NCBI RefSeq assembly: GCF_013385985.1
Contig: NZ_JACAOY010000012.1
Coordinates: 1 to 64,000, forward strand
DNA length: 64,000 nucleotides
Direction of reading: 5' to 3'
Origin: Pseudomonas sp. B6002
Lineage (GTDB): Bacteria > Pseudomonadota > Gammaproteobacteria > Pseudomonadales > Pseudomonadaceae
Shown piece by piece: positions 20,604 to 30,724 of the stretch. The position numbers and the translations under genes were made by a program. The notes beneath the pieces were generated by a model. It worked only from the letters and a program-made list of their open reading frames with translations, did not search any database and was not told the DNA's origin. The stretch's first letter is position 1, and each line of letters starts with the position of its first letter.

Positions 20604-23375
20604 GTGCGCTGGCTCAGGATCGCCATAGGTTTCACAGTCAGTCTGCTGACACTGCTCTGCTTGTTCCCGGCCCAGGCCGCCGCACAAGGCAGTGGGTGGG
20701 CAGTATTGCTTGATGAACAGGCCGACCTGCAACTGAGCGACATCCGTTCCGCCCGCTACACCAACCAATTCAGCCCCATCGAACTGGACCGCATTACCGC
20801 TGCGGAACCGGACGGTGCGTTGTGGGTACGATTCAAACTGCAACCCGGCAAGCACGAACAAGTGCTGCGGGTATTTGCGCCGGACCTGTCCCACCTGAGC
20901 CTCTACGTGCTCGACGGCGACACCCTGGTGGAACAACAAAGCACCGGCACCCGCCAGCCCCAGGCGGAACGCCCGCTACCCAGCAGCGACTTCATGTTGC
21001 CGATGCCCCAGAGCCCAAGGCCTCTCGAGGTCTATCTGCGCCTGGTCTCGGAACACGAACTGCGCCCCTACATCACCCTGGAGCCCGCCGTACTGGCTGC
21101 GGCCGACCAGAACCAGACCCTGATCTACGGGCTGCTGTTCGGCGTCCTGTTGATGCTGATCCTGCACAACCTCACACGCTTCGCCTATCACCGCTCGCGC
21201 AGCAGCCTGTGGCTGGCGGCCTGCGAAGTGCTGTTGATGCTCAGCCTGGCGCTGCTGCTCAACCTGGTGGGCCCATGGCTGCCGAACTGGCATGCGGTGC
21301 AAACCCCGGGCGCCTACCTGGCCTTGCTGCTCACCGCGCCGTGCGGGCTGATGTTCGCCTACCGTTTCTTCATGCCCCTGGGCCCGCACCCGCTGAACAA
21401 GCTGTTGATGGCCGACATCCTGTTCATCGTGCTGTGCGGCCTGCTGCTGTTGTTCGTCAATACCCTGCCGCTGAACATCATCACCTATGCGCTGGTGGCC
21501 CTGGCCGGCTTGAGCATGCTGTTTGTCTCGGCCTACCACTGGCAGAAAGGCTACCGCCCGGCGCGGCTGTTCGTGGCGGCGATGGTGGTGTTCAACATCG
21601 GCACGCTGATCATCCTGCCCGCGCTGCTCGGCCTCACGCTGGTGGCGCCGCAAGGCTTGATCGTGACCCTGCTCAGCTTCATCTGCCTCAGTGGCCTGCT
21701 GATGAGCCTGGCCCTGGGCGAGCGCCAGCGCGCGATTGTCGAGGCACGCTTCAGCCTCAGCCGTGACCTGGCCGCGAGCAATGCCGAGATCGCCGCCAAG
21801 GCCGAGTTCCTGGCGAAGATCAGCCACGAGATCCGCACCCCAATGAACGGCGTGCTGGGCATGACCGAATTGCTGCTGGGCACGCCGCTGTCGGTGAAAC
21901 AACGCGATTACGTGCAGACCATCCACAGCGCGGGCAATGAACTGCTGACCCTGATCAACGAGATCCTCGACATCTCCAAGCTGGAGTCCGGGCAGATCGA
22001 ACTGGACGATGTTCAGTTCGACCTCAACGCACTGATCGAAGACTGCCTGAGCATCTTCCGCGCCAAGGCCGAACAGCAGAACGTCGAGCTGATCAGCTTT
22101 ATCCAGCCCCAGGTGCCCCGCGTCATCAGCGGCGACCCCACCCGCCTGCGCCAGGCACTCTTGAGCCTGCTGGAAAACGCCCTGCAGAAAACCGATGAAG
22201 GTGAAGTGCTGATCGTCGTCGCCCTCGATGAACGCAGCACCAAGCCACGCCTGCGCATCGCCGTACAAGACAGCGGCCTGCCGATGGAAACCGCCGAGCG
22301 CGAGGCGTTGCTGCACAGTGAACTGCACAGCAAGAACTTCCTCTCGGCTACACGTCTGAGCGGCCACCTGGGCCTGGTGATCGCCCGTCAGTTGATCCTG
22401 TTGATGAACGGCGAGTTCGGCATCAAGAGTGGCAGCCATCAGGGCAGCACACTGTGGCTGACCCTGCCACTGGACCCGGAACGCCTGGAGCACCCGACCT
22501 CCGACCTCGACGGCCCGCTCAAGGATGCACGTGTGCTGGTGGTGGACGACAACGACACGTGCCGCAAGGTGCTGGTGCAGCAATGCTCCGCCTGGGGCCT
22601 TAACGTCAGCGCCGTGCCTTCAGGCAAGGAAGCCCTGGCACTGCTGCGCACCAAGGCGCACCTGCGCGATTACTTCGACGTGGTGTTGCTGGACCAGAAC
22701 ATGCCAGGTATGACCGGCATGCAGCTTGCGGCAAAGATCAAGGAAGACCCGAGCCTGAACCACGACATCCTGTTGATCATGCTCACCGGCATCAGCAATG
22801 CGCCAAGCAAGATCATCGCGCGCAACTGCGGGATCAAGCGCATCCTCGCCAAGCCAGTGGCCGGCTATACCCTCAAGACCACCCTGGCCGACGAACTGAC
22901 CCAACGCAGCAAGGGCGGCGTCCCGGTGCGCCCTGCGATCAGTCCGCCAGCGGCCGTCACCGTACCCAGCGACTTCCGTATCCTGGTGGCCGAAGACAAC
23001 AGCATTTCCACCAAGGTGATCCGTGGCATGCTCGGCAAGCTCAACCTCAACCCGGACACCGCCAGCAACGGCGAAGAAGCGTTGGAGGCGATGAAGGCCC
23101 AGCGGTATGACCTGGTGTTGATGGACTGTGAAATGCCAATCCTCGATGGCTTCTCGGCCACCCAGCAGTTGCGCGCCTGGGAAGTCAGCCACCAGCGTAT
23201 CCGCACACCGGTAGTGGCCCTGACGGCGCACATCCTCTCGGAACACAAAGAACGCGCACGCCAGGCCGGGATGGACGGGCACATGGCCAAGCCGGTGGAA
23301 CTGTCGCAGTTGCGCGAGCTGGTGGAGTTCTGGGTCGCACAGCGCCAGCAACGCCCCGAGCACGCGCCTTCCTGA
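20604..23375 (+). CDS. retS: Hybrid sensor kinase/response regulator RetS
   Basis: A 923-residue inner-membrane hybrid kinase that controls the GacS/GacA-Rsm switch between acute and biofilm lifestyles. In order: signal peptide (1-27), periplasmic 7TMR-DISMED2 sensor (about 30-150), seven-helix 7TMR-DISM block (about 165-370), HisKA with His408 in ISHEIRTPMNG, HATPase (about 510-620), receiver 1 (Asp697) and receiver 2 (Asp841). The N box is recognisable (LLENALQK), but G1 reads DSGLPM and G2 HLGLVIAR, so ATP binding may be weak, in line with RetS acting by heterodimer formation with GacS. The start is GTG 20604 after AAGGGA. Its place after purD matches PA4856. Confidence 0.94.
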   Translation: MRWLRIAIGFTVSLLTLLCLFPAQAAAQGSGWAVLLDEQADLQLSDIRSARYTNQFSPIELDRITAAEPDGALWVRFKLQPGKHEQVLRVFAPDLSHLSLYVLDGDTLVEQQSTGTRQPQAERPLPSSDFMLPMPQSPRPLEVYLRLVSEHELRPYITLEPAVLAAADQNQTLIYGLLFGVLLMLILHNLTRFAYHRSRSSLWLAACEVLLMLSLALLLNLVGPWLPNWHAVQTPGAYLALLLTAPCGLMFAYRFFMPLGPHPLNKLLMADILFIVLCGLLLLFVNTLPLNIITYALVALAGLSMLFVSAYHWQKGYRPARLFVAAMVVFNIGTLIILPALLGLTLVAPQGLIVTLLSFICLSGLLMSLALGERQRAIVEARFSLSRDLAASNAEIAAKAEFLAKISHEIRTPMNGVLGMTELLLGTPLSVKQRDYVQTIHSAGNELLTLINEILDISKLESGQIELDDVQFDLNALIEDCLSIFRAKAEQQNVELISFIQPQVPRVISGDPTRLRQALLSLLENALQKTDEGEVLIVVALDERSTKPRLRIAVQDSGLPMETAEREALLHSELHSKNFLSATRLSGHLGLVIARQLILLMNGEFGIKSGSHQGSTLWLTLPLDPERLEHPTSDLDGPLKDARVLVVDDNDTCRKVLVQQCSAWGLNVSAVPSGKEALALLRTKAHLRDYFDVVLLDQNMPGMTGMQLAAKIKEDPSLNHDILLIMLTGISNAPSKIIARNCGIKRILAKPVAGYTLKTTLADELTQRSKGGVPVRPAISPPAAVTVPSDFRILVAEDNSISTKVIRGMLGKLNLNPDTASNGEEALEAMKAQRYDLVLMDCEMPILDGFSATQQLRAWEVSHQRIRTPVVALTAHILSEHKERARQAGMDGHMAKPVELSQLRELVEFWVAQRQQRPEHAPS

Positions 23376-23393
23376 CCTGAAATACGATCCCCC

Positions 23394-23481
23394 GTAGGAG
23401 CTGGCTTGCCGGCGATGGCGCTGCATCAGCCACCTATTCGTTGCCTGGCACACCGCTATCGCAGGCAAGCCAGCTCCCACA
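23394..23481. repeat. Mixed-type REP pair
   Basis: The left arm is GTAGGAGCTGGCTTGCCGGC and the right arm is the complement of GTGGGAGCTGGCTTGCCTGC. It looks like a hybrid of the two REP subtypes in this window. Confidence 0.85.
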
Positions 23482-23537
23482 TTTACGGCGTTTCGCCTGA
23501 TAGACTCCGCAGACTTCTCTCATTGCGAGCCATCTCC

Positions 23538-24134
23538 ATGCTCCACGTGTTATTCAGCGTCTACCTGAAAATGCTGGTGCTCTACAGCCCGTTCTTTGTG
23601 CTGTCCTGCTTCATCAGCCTGACCCGTGGTTACTCCAGCAAGGAGCGGCGGCGCCTGGCCTGGAAGGTCGCGTTGGCCACCCTGGTGTCGAGCGTGTTGC
23701 TCTACCTGTTCGGCCGAGTCATTTTCAGCGTGTTCGGCATCACCGTGGATGCCTTCCGCATCGGCGCCGGCAGCGTGCTGTTCATCTCCGCCCTGGGCAT
23801 GGCCCAGGGCAAGTCGGCGGTGCAGACCGACAACGTGCAGCAAGACGTGACCATCGTGCCCCTGACCATCCCCCTCACCGTCGGCCCCGGCACCATCGGT
23901 GCGTTGCTGGTGATGGGCGTGAGCCAGCCACATTGGGATGACAAGATCACCGCCATTCTCAGCATCGCCCTCGCCAGCTTCACCGTGGGCGTGGTGCTGT
24001 ACCTGTCCAACCGCATCGAACGCATTCTCGGCGACCAGGGCTTGCAGATCGTCAGCCGCCTGATGGGGCTGTTCGTCTGCGCCCTGGCCGCGCAAATCAT
24101 CTTTACCGGGGTGCGCGGCTACCTGGTGCCCTAG
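23538..24134 (+). CDS. MarC family (UPF0056) integral membrane protein
   Basis: A 198-residue protein with six predicted membrane segments and the MarC signatures IPLTVGPGTIGALLVMG and ALGMAQGK. Once linked to antibiotic resistance by its position near mar genes, the family has no proven transport role. The start ATG 23538 gives a hydrophobic first helix; longer in-frame starts run into the REP pair. It faces a convergent uncharacterised gene whose stop overlaps by 4 bp. Confidence 0.88.
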   Translation: MLHVLFSVYLKMLVLYSPFFVLSCFISLTRGYSSKERRRLAWKVALATLVSSVLLYLFGRVIFSVFGITVDAFRIGAGSVLFISALGMAQGKSAVQTDNVQQDVTIVPLTIPLTVGPGTIGALLVMGVSQPHWDDKITAILSIALASFTVGVVLYLSNRIERILGDQGLQIVSRLMGLFVCALAAQIIFTGVRGYLVP

Positions 24135-24910
24135 ATCCGGTATTTGGCGATTGCCAACTGCACTTTGTCGCCCGCACTTTCGCGCATCAGCCGGATGGTT
24201 TTTTCGTTGACCACCGAGGTATTCAGCACCAGGCAGGTCTGCCCGCTGAAGGCCTCGAACGAGGAACTGTCCCACTCCAGAAACGGCAACCCTACCTTTT
24301 TGCTCACACCATGGGCGCTGTAGGTGACCAGCACCATCGTCACCTCCCCGGCGGCTTCGGCGCATGAGGCCAGGCCGAAATCACCGCCCTGTTGCACCGT
24401 GCTGTTGCGTTTGAACAACTCGAACGACGCTGGCTGCTGCTTGAGTGATTCCAATGCATCCGCCGCCAGCTTGGGCAGCGCCGCCAGCAATGGCCCGGCC
24501 AGTGAGGTCGAGGCCAGCATCGCCGCAATCATGTTCAGTGCCGCCAGTTGCACCGTCAGGCCCTTGCCCGAACTCGAGACCCGCTCGAAGCTGCTGCGCA
24601 CCGGCAGCCAGCCCAGGCTGACCATCACCTTGATAAATTCGTCGTACCAACTTTCCGTACCGCGATGCACCTTCAACACATCGCTCACATAGCTGCTGGC
24701 AAGCAAGTAGCTCTTGCGGATGTACTCGCGGTTGAGGGCGGACATGCCCTCGATAAACGAGATCACTCCGTTGTTCACCACGGCTGCATTGCTATCGTCT
24801 TCGGTATCCAGCGCCATGGGAGCACTGGCTCCCGGTGCGCCGGGCAGTTTGTAGGCGGCAATCAATTTACGCCGCTTCGCACTGAAGGTCCTTTTGTGAT
24901 GTCGCTCCAT
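24131..24910 (-). CDS. Uncharacterised protein
   Basis: A 259-residue protein I do not recognise. The N-terminus is very basic (MERHHKRTFSAKRRK). A mostly helical middle follows, with a hydrophobic stretch (about 118-145, LNMIAAMLASTSLAGPLLAA), and the C-terminal half looks beta-rich and polar (GEVTMVLVTYSAHGVSKKVG). No signal peptide, catalytic motif or helix-turn-helix is visible. ATG 24910 is preceded by GGAG at 8 nt. The stop overlaps the convergent marC-like stop by 4 bp. An inverted repeat at 24922-24947 lies in its leader. Confidence 0.7.
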   Translation of the reverse strand: MERHHKRTFSAKRRKLIAAYKLPGAPGASAPMALDTEDDSNAAVVNNGVISFIEGMSALNREYIRKSYLLASSYVSDVLKVHRGTESWYDEFIKVMVSLGWLPVRSSFERVSSSGKGLTVQLAALNMIAAMLASTSLAGPLLAALPKLAADALESLKQQPASFELFKRNSTVQQGGDFGLASCAEAAGEVTMVLVTYSAHGVSKKVGLPFLEWDSSSFEAFSGQTCLVLNTSVVNEKTIRLMRESAGDKVQLAIAKYRI

Positions 24911-24921
24911 TTTCCATTCTC

Positions 24922-24947
24922 CACAAGCGCCCCACATGGGGCTTGTG
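24922..24947. promoter_or_regulatory. Inverted repeat upstream of the gene at 24131-24910
   Basis: CACAAGC and GCTTGTG flank a second complementary core (CCCCA/TGGGG) with a one-base bulge. It lies 12-37 nt before the start codon, where it could be an operator or a leader hairpin. Confidence 0.45.
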
Positions 24948-25069
24948 TTCACACTAGTCCAGTGGCGGTTGGGCTTTCTACGCAACAAACATCCCTTGCC
25001 CATGCACCTGAAACAGCATCGCCCAGCAATCCCGTGGCGTTCGCCCACGCCTTCCGGGCGTCATCGCGC

Positions 25070-25126
25070 AAAAAAAGAAAAAGCCCCGAATGACAACAGG
25101 AAAATCCCTGAAGCATTCGGAGCTTT
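25070..25126 (-). terminator. Intrinsic terminator of the cobGHIJ unit
   Basis: On the minus strand the arms AAAGCTCCGAATG and CATTCGGGGCTTT pair with one mismatch around an inner hairpin (CAGG/CCTG), followed by TTCTTTTTTT. It lies 21 bp after the cobJ stop. Confidence 0.85.
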
Positions 25127-25146
25127 CTGGCAGTGGCCGGAGCGTT

Positions 25147-26784
25147 TCAGGACGCCGGTTTTTCGCCGTACCAACGCGGGGTGTATACCCACTCACCGCC
25201 ACCGGCACGCGGGAACACGCAGGTGGTGGAGGAGCCAATCAACACCATGGTGCGCATGTCCACCTGCTCCGGGGTCAGTTGCCCCAACGTGGTGACGCGC
25301 AGGCTCTGGCCCGGACGGCCGATATCGCGGCCCAGCACCACCGGCGTTTCGGGTGTGCGGTGCAGCGCGACGATTTCCAGGGCACGGCCCAATTGCCACG
25401 GACGCGAACGGGAGATCGGGTTGTAGAACGCCAGCGCCAGATCAGCCTGGGACGCCAGGTCCAGGCGCTTCTCGATGATCGCCCACGGCTTGAGGTTGTC
25501 TGACAGCGACATCACGCAGAAGTCATGCCCCAACGGCGCACCCGCCTGGGCGGCCGTGGCCAGTGAGGCCGAAACCCCCGGCAGAATCTCCAGGTCGACC
25601 TGATGCCAGGCCGGGTCGCTGGACTCGTGCAGCGCCTCGATCACCGCCGCAGCCATGGCGAACACACCCGGGTCGCCGGACGACACCACTACCACCGAAC
25701 GGCCCTGGGCCGCCAGCTCGAACGCGTGGCGAGCCCGCTGCATTTCTTCGCGGTTATCGGTGCAGTGCTGCACTTGATCGTCGCGGAACGGCCCGGCCAT
25801 GCGCACGTAGGTTTCGTAACCCAGCACATCGGTGCAGCGCGCCAATTCAGCCTTGACCGCCGGCACCATCAACTCGGCGGCACCCGGGCCCAGGCCAATC
25901 ACCGCCAGGCGGCCACGCACGCGACCGACGTTAGCCAGGTCCAGCGGCTGCTCGGCAACGTCGATGACGATATCGGTCGCTTGGTTCACGCGGGTAAACC
26001 GCAGCGGCACCCCCAGCGCCGACGCCGCTTCATGCAGCGACGCTTCAGCCATCTGCGTGTCACTGGCCAACAGGCACGCCAGGGATTGCACGGCGATACC
26101 TGCGTCATGCAAAGCCGCGCGCACCCGCTCGGCCAATTGCGCGCCTGGCTTGCAGGTCACGCTCACGGTCTTTGGATAGATCAGCAACTCATTGGCCGCA
26201 GGCGTGCGCTCAGCACTGCCCACGTGGATCGCCAAACGTGCCTGTTGATCCTGCGGCAAGTTGGCCTGGTCCAACCACGGCGCAGCGCCTTCGATGCGCA
26301 CACTTTCACCGGCCAACAGGTCGGAGACAAACCGCTTGCCCAGCTCCAGGTCGGCCAACTCATAGCCACTCGGCGGGTTGAGCAGGCAGGTGCCGAACCG
26401 CAACTCGCCACTGGTGGTGATCGCCGCAGCCACGTTCACCGCCGCAGCGATCTCCCGCGCCATGACGTTCACACCGCCCAAGCCACCGAGCAACGGCACC
26501 ACGGCGCTGCCGTCTTCGGCAACGGCCAGCACGGCAGGCTCTTCGCCTTTCTCCAGCAACAACGGCGCCAGGGTGCGAATCACAATGCCCGCCGCACACA
26601 GCGCAATCAGCGGCGTGCCTTGCTGATAAAGCTGGCGCAGCGTCGCGCCGAATTCGCTGTAGAGCTGATCTGCGCCTTCGACACGCCCCGCCAGCCCATG
26701 GATCAGCGCGCCGGGGTAAACCTGCTGGATCTTGCGCGCAGTGGCCAGGCTACCCTGGCCCAAAATGACAATCGCCGGGCGCAT
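25147..26784 (-). CDS. cobJ: CbiG/CobE-like domain fused to precorrin-3B C17-methyltransferase
   Basis: A 545-residue fusion in corrin ring synthesis. Residues 1-295 are a CbiG-like part (LIALCAAGIVIRTLAPLL near residue 65, GGLGGVNVMAREIA near 105, then a C-terminal CobE/CbiG-like block). Residues 300-545 are a SAM-dependent tetrapyrrole methylase (AVIGLGPGAAELMVPAVKAE; VVSSGDPGVFAMA; LEILPGVSASLATAAQAGAP) that methylates C17 with ring contraction. ATG 26784 overlaps the cobI stop by one base (TGATG); an upstream GTG at 26796 is possible but less likely. It is the last gene of cobG-H-I-J. Confidence 0.94.
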   Translation of the reverse strand: MRPAIVILGQGSLATARKIQQVYPGALIHGLAGRVEGADQLYSEFGATLRQLYQQGTPLIALCAAGIVIRTLAPLLLEKGEEPAVLAVAEDGSAVVPLLGGLGGVNVMAREIAAAVNVAAAITTSGELRFGTCLLNPPSGYELADLELGKRFVSDLLAGESVRIEGAAPWLDQANLPQDQQARLAIHVGSAERTPAANELLIYPKTVSVTCKPGAQLAERVRAALHDAGIAVQSLACLLASDTQMAEASLHEAASALGVPLRFTRVNQATDIVIDVAEQPLDLANVGRVRGRLAVIGLGPGAAELMVPAVKAELARCTDVLGYETYVRMAGPFRDDQVQHCTDNREEMQRARHAFELAAQGRSVVVVSSGDPGVFAMAAAVIEALHESSDPAWHQVDLEILPGVSASLATAAQAGAPLGHDFCVMSLSDNLKPWAIIEKRLDLASQADLALAFYNPISRSRPWQLGRALEIVALHRTPETPVVLGRDIGRPGQSLRVTTLGQLTPEQVDMRTMVLIGSSTTCVFPRAGGGEWVYTPRWYGEKPAS

Positions 26785-27515
26785 CAACCTTGCCACCGTT
26801 CACCGGGCACGATGATCAGCGAGAAGTAAGGCGACGACGACGGGTCGACCTGATCCAGCGGCACGATCTTCTGGTTGGCCATGGTGGCGCGCTCCACATA
26901 CAGCGCACGCCCGGCCAGACCGAGTTCTTCCAGCACCTGGCGCACCTTGGGGAAGTTGCGGCCCAGCTTCATGATCACCGCCGCGTCGGCGTCTGCCAGA
27001 CGGCGCTTGAGGTCGTCATGGGGCAGCACGCCCGAGAGCACCGACAGGCTCTGGTTGCGGTACACCAGCGGCGCCCCCAGCACCGAAGCGCCGCCGAGCA
27101 TCGAGCACACGCCCGGAATAACCTGCGCGTCATAACGCTCGGCGAGGCGGTCGTGCAGGTACATGTAGGAGCCATAGAAGAACGGGTCACCTTCGCAGAT
27201 CACCGCCACGTCACGGCCGGCATCCAGGTGCGCTGCCACATCGACGCTGGCAGCGTCGTAGAAATCGCTGATCACTTGCTCATAGGACATCGGCGCGGGC
27301 AGCACTTCGGTGGTCACCGGGTACACCAGCGGCATCAGGGTCTGCTGTGGCACCAGGTGATCCTCGATGATGCCGAAGGCGTTGCCCTTCTTGCCCTTGG
27401 CCACGAAGTACGCCACCACCGGCGACTCGCGCAGCAGGCGCAGGGCCTTGAGGGTGATCAGTTCCGGGTCGCCGGGGCCCACGCCCAGGCCGATCAAACG
27501 TCCGCGTACCTGCAT
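26784..27515 (-). CDS. cobI: Precorrin-2 C20-methyltransferase
   Basis: A 243-residue SAM-dependent methylase that makes precorrin-3A. The tetrapyrrole methylase pattern is complete: [20 protein letters not shown] at the N-terminus, [20 protein letters not shown] in the middle and [20 protein letters not shown]. The start ATG 27515 overlaps the cobH stop by one base (TAATG) and has GGAGGT just upstream inside cobH, so translation is coupled. Confidence 0.97.
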   Translation of the reverse strand: MQVRGRLIGLGVGPGDPELITLKALRLLRESPVVAYFVAKGKKGNAFGIIEDHLVPQQTLMPLVYPVTTEVLPAPMSYEQVISDFYDAASVDVAAHLDAGRDVAVICEGDPFFYGSYMYLHDRLAERYDAQVIPGVCSMLGGASVLGAPLVYRNQSLSVLSGVLPHDDLKRRLADADAAVIMKLGRNFPKVRQVLEELGLAGRALYVERATMANQKIVPLDQVDPSSSPYFSLIIVPGERWQG

Positions 27516-28141
27516 TATTCGACCTCCGTGGCCAGGGCATTCACCGCTGCGGCGGCCATGGCGCTGCCGCCCAGGCGGCCCTGCATGATCACGAACGGCA
27601 CGCCTCGGCTGTCAGCGGCCAGCATCGCCTTGGATTCAGCGGCGCCGACAAACCCGACCGGAAAGCCGAGGATCAACGCCGGCTTGGGAGCACCGGCATC
27701 GAGCATTTCCAGCAGGTAGAACAACGCGGTCGGCGCGTTGCCGATCACCACCACGCTGCCTTCCAGGTGCGGGCGCCACAGTTCCAGGGCGGCAGCGGAG
27801 CGGGTGTTGCCCAGCTCACGCGCCAGCTCCGGCACGCTGTCGTCGCGCAGGGTGCAGATCACCTCGTTGTTGGCGGGCAGGCGCGCGCGGGTCACGCCTT
27901 CGGAGACCATCCGCGCATCGCACAGGATCGGCGCGCCGGCCGCCAGCGCATCGCGCCCGGCCTTACCCGCGCCTTCGGAGAACTGCAGGCCATCGATGGC
28001 TTCGACCATGCCACAGGCATGAATCACCCGCACCGCGAGTTTTTCCAAGTCGGCCGGGATGCGGTCCAACTTGGCTTCCGCGCGAATAATGGCGAAGGAG
28101 TTGCGATAGATCTCCTGACCGTCGCGGATGTAATCAATCAT
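27515..28141 (-). CDS. cobH: Precorrin-8X methylmutase
   Basis: A 208-residue enzyme that moves a methyl group from C11 to C12, giving hydrogenobyrinate. The conserved active-site His lies in [14 protein letters not shown], and the family blocks [31 protein letters not shown] and [13 protein letters not shown] are present. ATG 28141 overlaps the end of cobG by 8 bp. Confidence 0.97.
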   Translation of the reverse strand: MIDYIRDGQEIYRNSFAIIRAEAKLDRIPADLEKLAVRVIHACGMVEAIDGLQFSEGAGKAGRDALAAGAPILCDARMVSEGVTRARLPANNEVICTLRDDSVPELARELGNTRSAAALELWRPHLEGSVVVIGNAPTALFYLLEMLDAGAPKPALILGFPVGFVGAAESKAMLAADSRGVPFVIMQGRLGGSAMAAAAVNALATEVE

Positions 28142-29405
28142 CGGTGTTGCTCCGTGGGCGGGCGCGCAGCAAGGCGCCCGTCGCTTCAATAGAAAGGGTG
28201 CGCGCGTGCAGCAGGCCAAAGCCTGGGTAGGCGGCATCGCGAAAATAGAGGTCGTAGTGGCCGGGGCTCACGGCCAGCAGGGTCACCGGCGCGGTGTGTG
28301 CGGCGGCGCAGGAACGCACGCAGCCAGACAGGTGCACATCGTGCCCGGTGTCCAGCGCGGCGAGTTGCAGGGCGTCGGCCTTGGTGTCGGCCAGGGCTTT
28401 GCCGCAGCCGCTGGAGCCGGTGCAGGCGGTCATGCGCGCCAGGGGTTGGTCGACTGAACAGAGAAAGCCCAGTTGCGCCAGGCGCTCAGTCACGGCCTGC
28501 GGTTTTTCGACATTGGGCAGCAGCACGCCCTGCCAAGGGGTGAAGCGCAGGGTGCCGTCACCGTATTCGCTGGCCAGTTGTGCGGCGCCGTTGAGCATCG
28601 TCGAATCCAGGCGACCCAAGGGCGCGATGGCCGCAACGTAGAACAGATTCTTTTGCGCTTGTGGATAAGTGCCCAGGTGCAGCGAAGCGCTGCTGGGCGG
28701 GCGTTTGAAGCCTTCGACTGGCAGCAAAGCCAGCGTGAGGCGGCTCAATAACTTATCCACAGCCAGATGACGCATGCGGGTTTGCTCGGGCGTGGCGAGG
28801 TCGAGAAACGCTTCCAGCACAGCCACCACCAGTGCATGCCCTTGATCCAACGGCACGGCGGCCACCGGCGCATCCAGCCCCGGGCAACCGGCCAGGCCGA
28901 AGGCGAGCAGCGTCTGGCCATCGCGCACGAACGCCGACAGCCACAGGTCATGGTGATGTTCGAGCATCGCCAGGGCTTCGCCGCCATCCAGTTGCACGGC
29001 GAACTTGGCCGACAGCTCGTGGAAACGCGGGTGGTTCTGCAGGGTATTCAGGATCTGTCCGGCCAGCGGGCGCGTGTCAAAGAGCATCTGCGGGTCGATG
29101 CCGGCGCTGGGGCTGAGCATCACGTTGCGCACGTCGTCACCGGCGGCGTTGTTGGGGCCAAGGCCTGCGGCCAGCAGCAGTTTGATCAAAGCGCCTTCTT
29201 CGGCGCCGATTCCTCGGATCTGCAGGTTGGCGCGATTAGTGGCCTCGATCACCCCGCCTGCATAGGCCTGGGCCGCTTCAGCCACCGCGTGGGCCTGCTC
29301 TGCGGTGATGGAACCACCGGCCAACTTGATCCGGCAAATGCCGCCGTCCAACGCCTGGACAATACGCAGCAACCCCGGACAAGCCGAGGGGCGCAAGGTA
29401 TTCAT
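28134..29405 (-). CDS. cobG: Precorrin-3B synthase
   Basis: A 423-residue sulfite/nitrite-reductase-like monooxygenase that uses O2 to make precorrin-3B, the defining step of the aerobic cobalamin pathway. Two ferredoxin-like repeats are visible (RIKLAGGSITAEQAHAVAEA near the N-terminus). The C-terminal cysteine set (CTGSSGCGKALADTK, then HLSGCVRSCAA) should hold a 4Fe-4S cluster. ATG 29405 gives the typical N-terminus (MNTLRPSACPGLLRIVQALD). It is divergent from cobL; the 113-bp gap shows no B12 riboswitch box that I can find. Confidence 0.93.
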   Translation of the reverse strand: MNTLRPSACPGLLRIVQALDGGICRIKLAGGSITAEQAHAVAEAAQAYAGGVIEATNRANLQIRGIGAEEGALIKLLLAAGLGPNNAAGDDVRNVMLSPSAGIDPQMLFDTRPLAGQILNTLQNHPRFHELSAKFAVQLDGGEALAMLEHHHDLWLSAFVRDGQTLLAFGLAGCPGLDAPVAAVPLDQGHALVVAVLEAFLDLATPEQTRMRHLAVDKLLSRLTLALLPVEGFKRPPSSASLHLGTYPQAQKNLFYVAAIAPLGRLDSTMLNGAAQLASEYGDGTLRFTPWQGVLLPNVEKPQAVTERLAQLGFLCSVDQPLARMTACTGSSGCGKALADTKADALQLAALDTGHDVHLSGCVRSCAAAHTAPVTLLAVSPGHYDLYFRDAAYPGFGLLHARTLSIEATGALLRARPRSNTDD

Positions 29406-29518
29406 AGCGGGCGTCTGGTTCACGGGGCTACCGGTTGACGGGTAAAGGCGCGGTATTATGCCTGCTTTGTCCGGCGGCATGAAAAGCCTGCCCGTCGGAT
29501 GTCGTTCAAGGAATTCAT

Positions 29519-30724
29519 ATGTCGCCCTGGCTGACGGTTGTAGGCATCGGTGAAGACGGCTTCAAGGGGCTGGGCAGGAATGCCCGGCATGCCCTGTTGC
29601 GCGCCACGCGGATTATAGGTGCTCAGCGCCAGTTGGACCTGTTGCCGGTGTGTATTCGCGGCGCGCGTGAGTTGTGGCCGAGCCCGTTCTCGCTGGAGCC
29701 GGTGCTGGCAAGCCGTGGTGAGCCGCTGTGTGTGCTGGCCAGTGGCGATCCGATGTTCTATGGCGTGGGCGCAAGCCTGGCGCGGCAGGTAGCGGCGGAT
29801 GAGTTGCTGATTTTGCCGGCACCGTCGTCGGTATCGCTGGCAGCAGCGCGGCTGGGTTGGCCGTTGCAGGATGTGGTGACGCTGTCCGTGGTCGCGCGGC
29901 CGTTGGCGGCGTTGAATGCGCATCTGGCGAGTGGCGTGCGGTTGTTGGTGTTGAGTAATGACGGTCGCAGTCCGGCCTTGATTGCCTCGCTGCTGGTTGA
30001 ATCCGGGTTCGGGCCGAGCCGGTTGAGCGTGTTTGAACACCTGGGCGGTGCGGGCGAGAGGCGTATCGACGGTTTGGCAGGTGATTGGCAACACGCCTCA
30101 GTCGCTGACTTGAACGTGGTCGCCATCGACTGCGTGGCCAACATCCATGCTCCGCGCCTGTCGCGCCTCGCAGGCCTGCCGGACTCGGCCTTCAAACATG
30201 ACGGCCAACTGACCAAGCGCGACGTACGCGCCATGACCCTCGCCCGCCTCGCGCCGATGCCCGGCGAACTGCTGTGGGATGTGGGCGCGGGCAGCGGCTC
30301 CATTGGCATTGAATGGATGCGCACTCACCCCAGTTGCCGCGCAGTGGCGATTGAAGCCGATGACGGTCGCCAAGGTCTCATCGAACACAACCGCGATGCG
30401 CTGGGTGTGCCCGGGCTGCAGCTGGTTCGCGGCAAGGCGCCGGAGGCGTTGCACGGTTTGGAAGCACCGGATGCCATCTTCATCGGCGGTGGCGTCACCC
30501 GTGACGGCGTGCTCGACACCTGCTGGCAACAGCTGCGACCGGGCGGACGGTTGGTTGCCAATGCTGTAACCCTGCAAAGTGAAATGGCCCTGATGAACTG
30601 GCGGGACAAGCATGGCGGCGAACTGACGCGCATCCACGTGGCCCAGGCGCAGCCGTTGGGAGCGTTTGATACGTGGCGCCAAGCGTTGCCGATCACCTTG
30701 CTGGACGTGGTCAAGCCGCTATGA
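29519..30724 (+). CDS. cobL: Precorrin-6Y C5,C15-methyltransferase (decarboxylating)
   Basis: A 401-residue two-domain enzyme that methylates C5 and C15 and decarboxylates the C12 acetate. The N-terminal half is a tetrapyrrole methylase ([60 protein letters not shown]). The C-terminal half is a class I SAM methyltransferase ([40 protein letters not shown]). The stop overlaps the cobK start by 4 bp. Confidence 0.96.
   Translation: MSPWLTVVGIGEDGFKGLGRNARHALLRATRIIGAQRQLDLLPVCIRGARELWPSPFSLEPVLASRGEPLCVLASGDPMFYGVGASLARQVAADELLILPAPSSVSLAAARLGWPLQDVVTLSVVARPLAALNAHLASGVRLLVLSNDGRSPALIASLLVESGFGPSRLSVFEHLGGAGERRIDGLAGDWQHASVADLNVVAIDCVANIHAPRLSRLAGLPDSAFKHDGQLTKRDVRAMTLARLAPMPGELLWDVGAGSGSIGIEWMRTHPSCRAVAIEADDGRQGLIEHNRDALGVPGLQLVRGKAPEALHGLEAPDAIFIGGGVTRDGVLDTCWQQLRPGGRLVANAVTLQSEMALMNWRDKHGGELTRIHVAQAQPLGAFDTWRQALPITLLDVVKPL

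Noticed and set aside
29406-29518. Cobalamin riboswitch between cobG and cobL
   Set aside because: The gap is only 113 bp and no B12-box-like sequence could be found on either strand.
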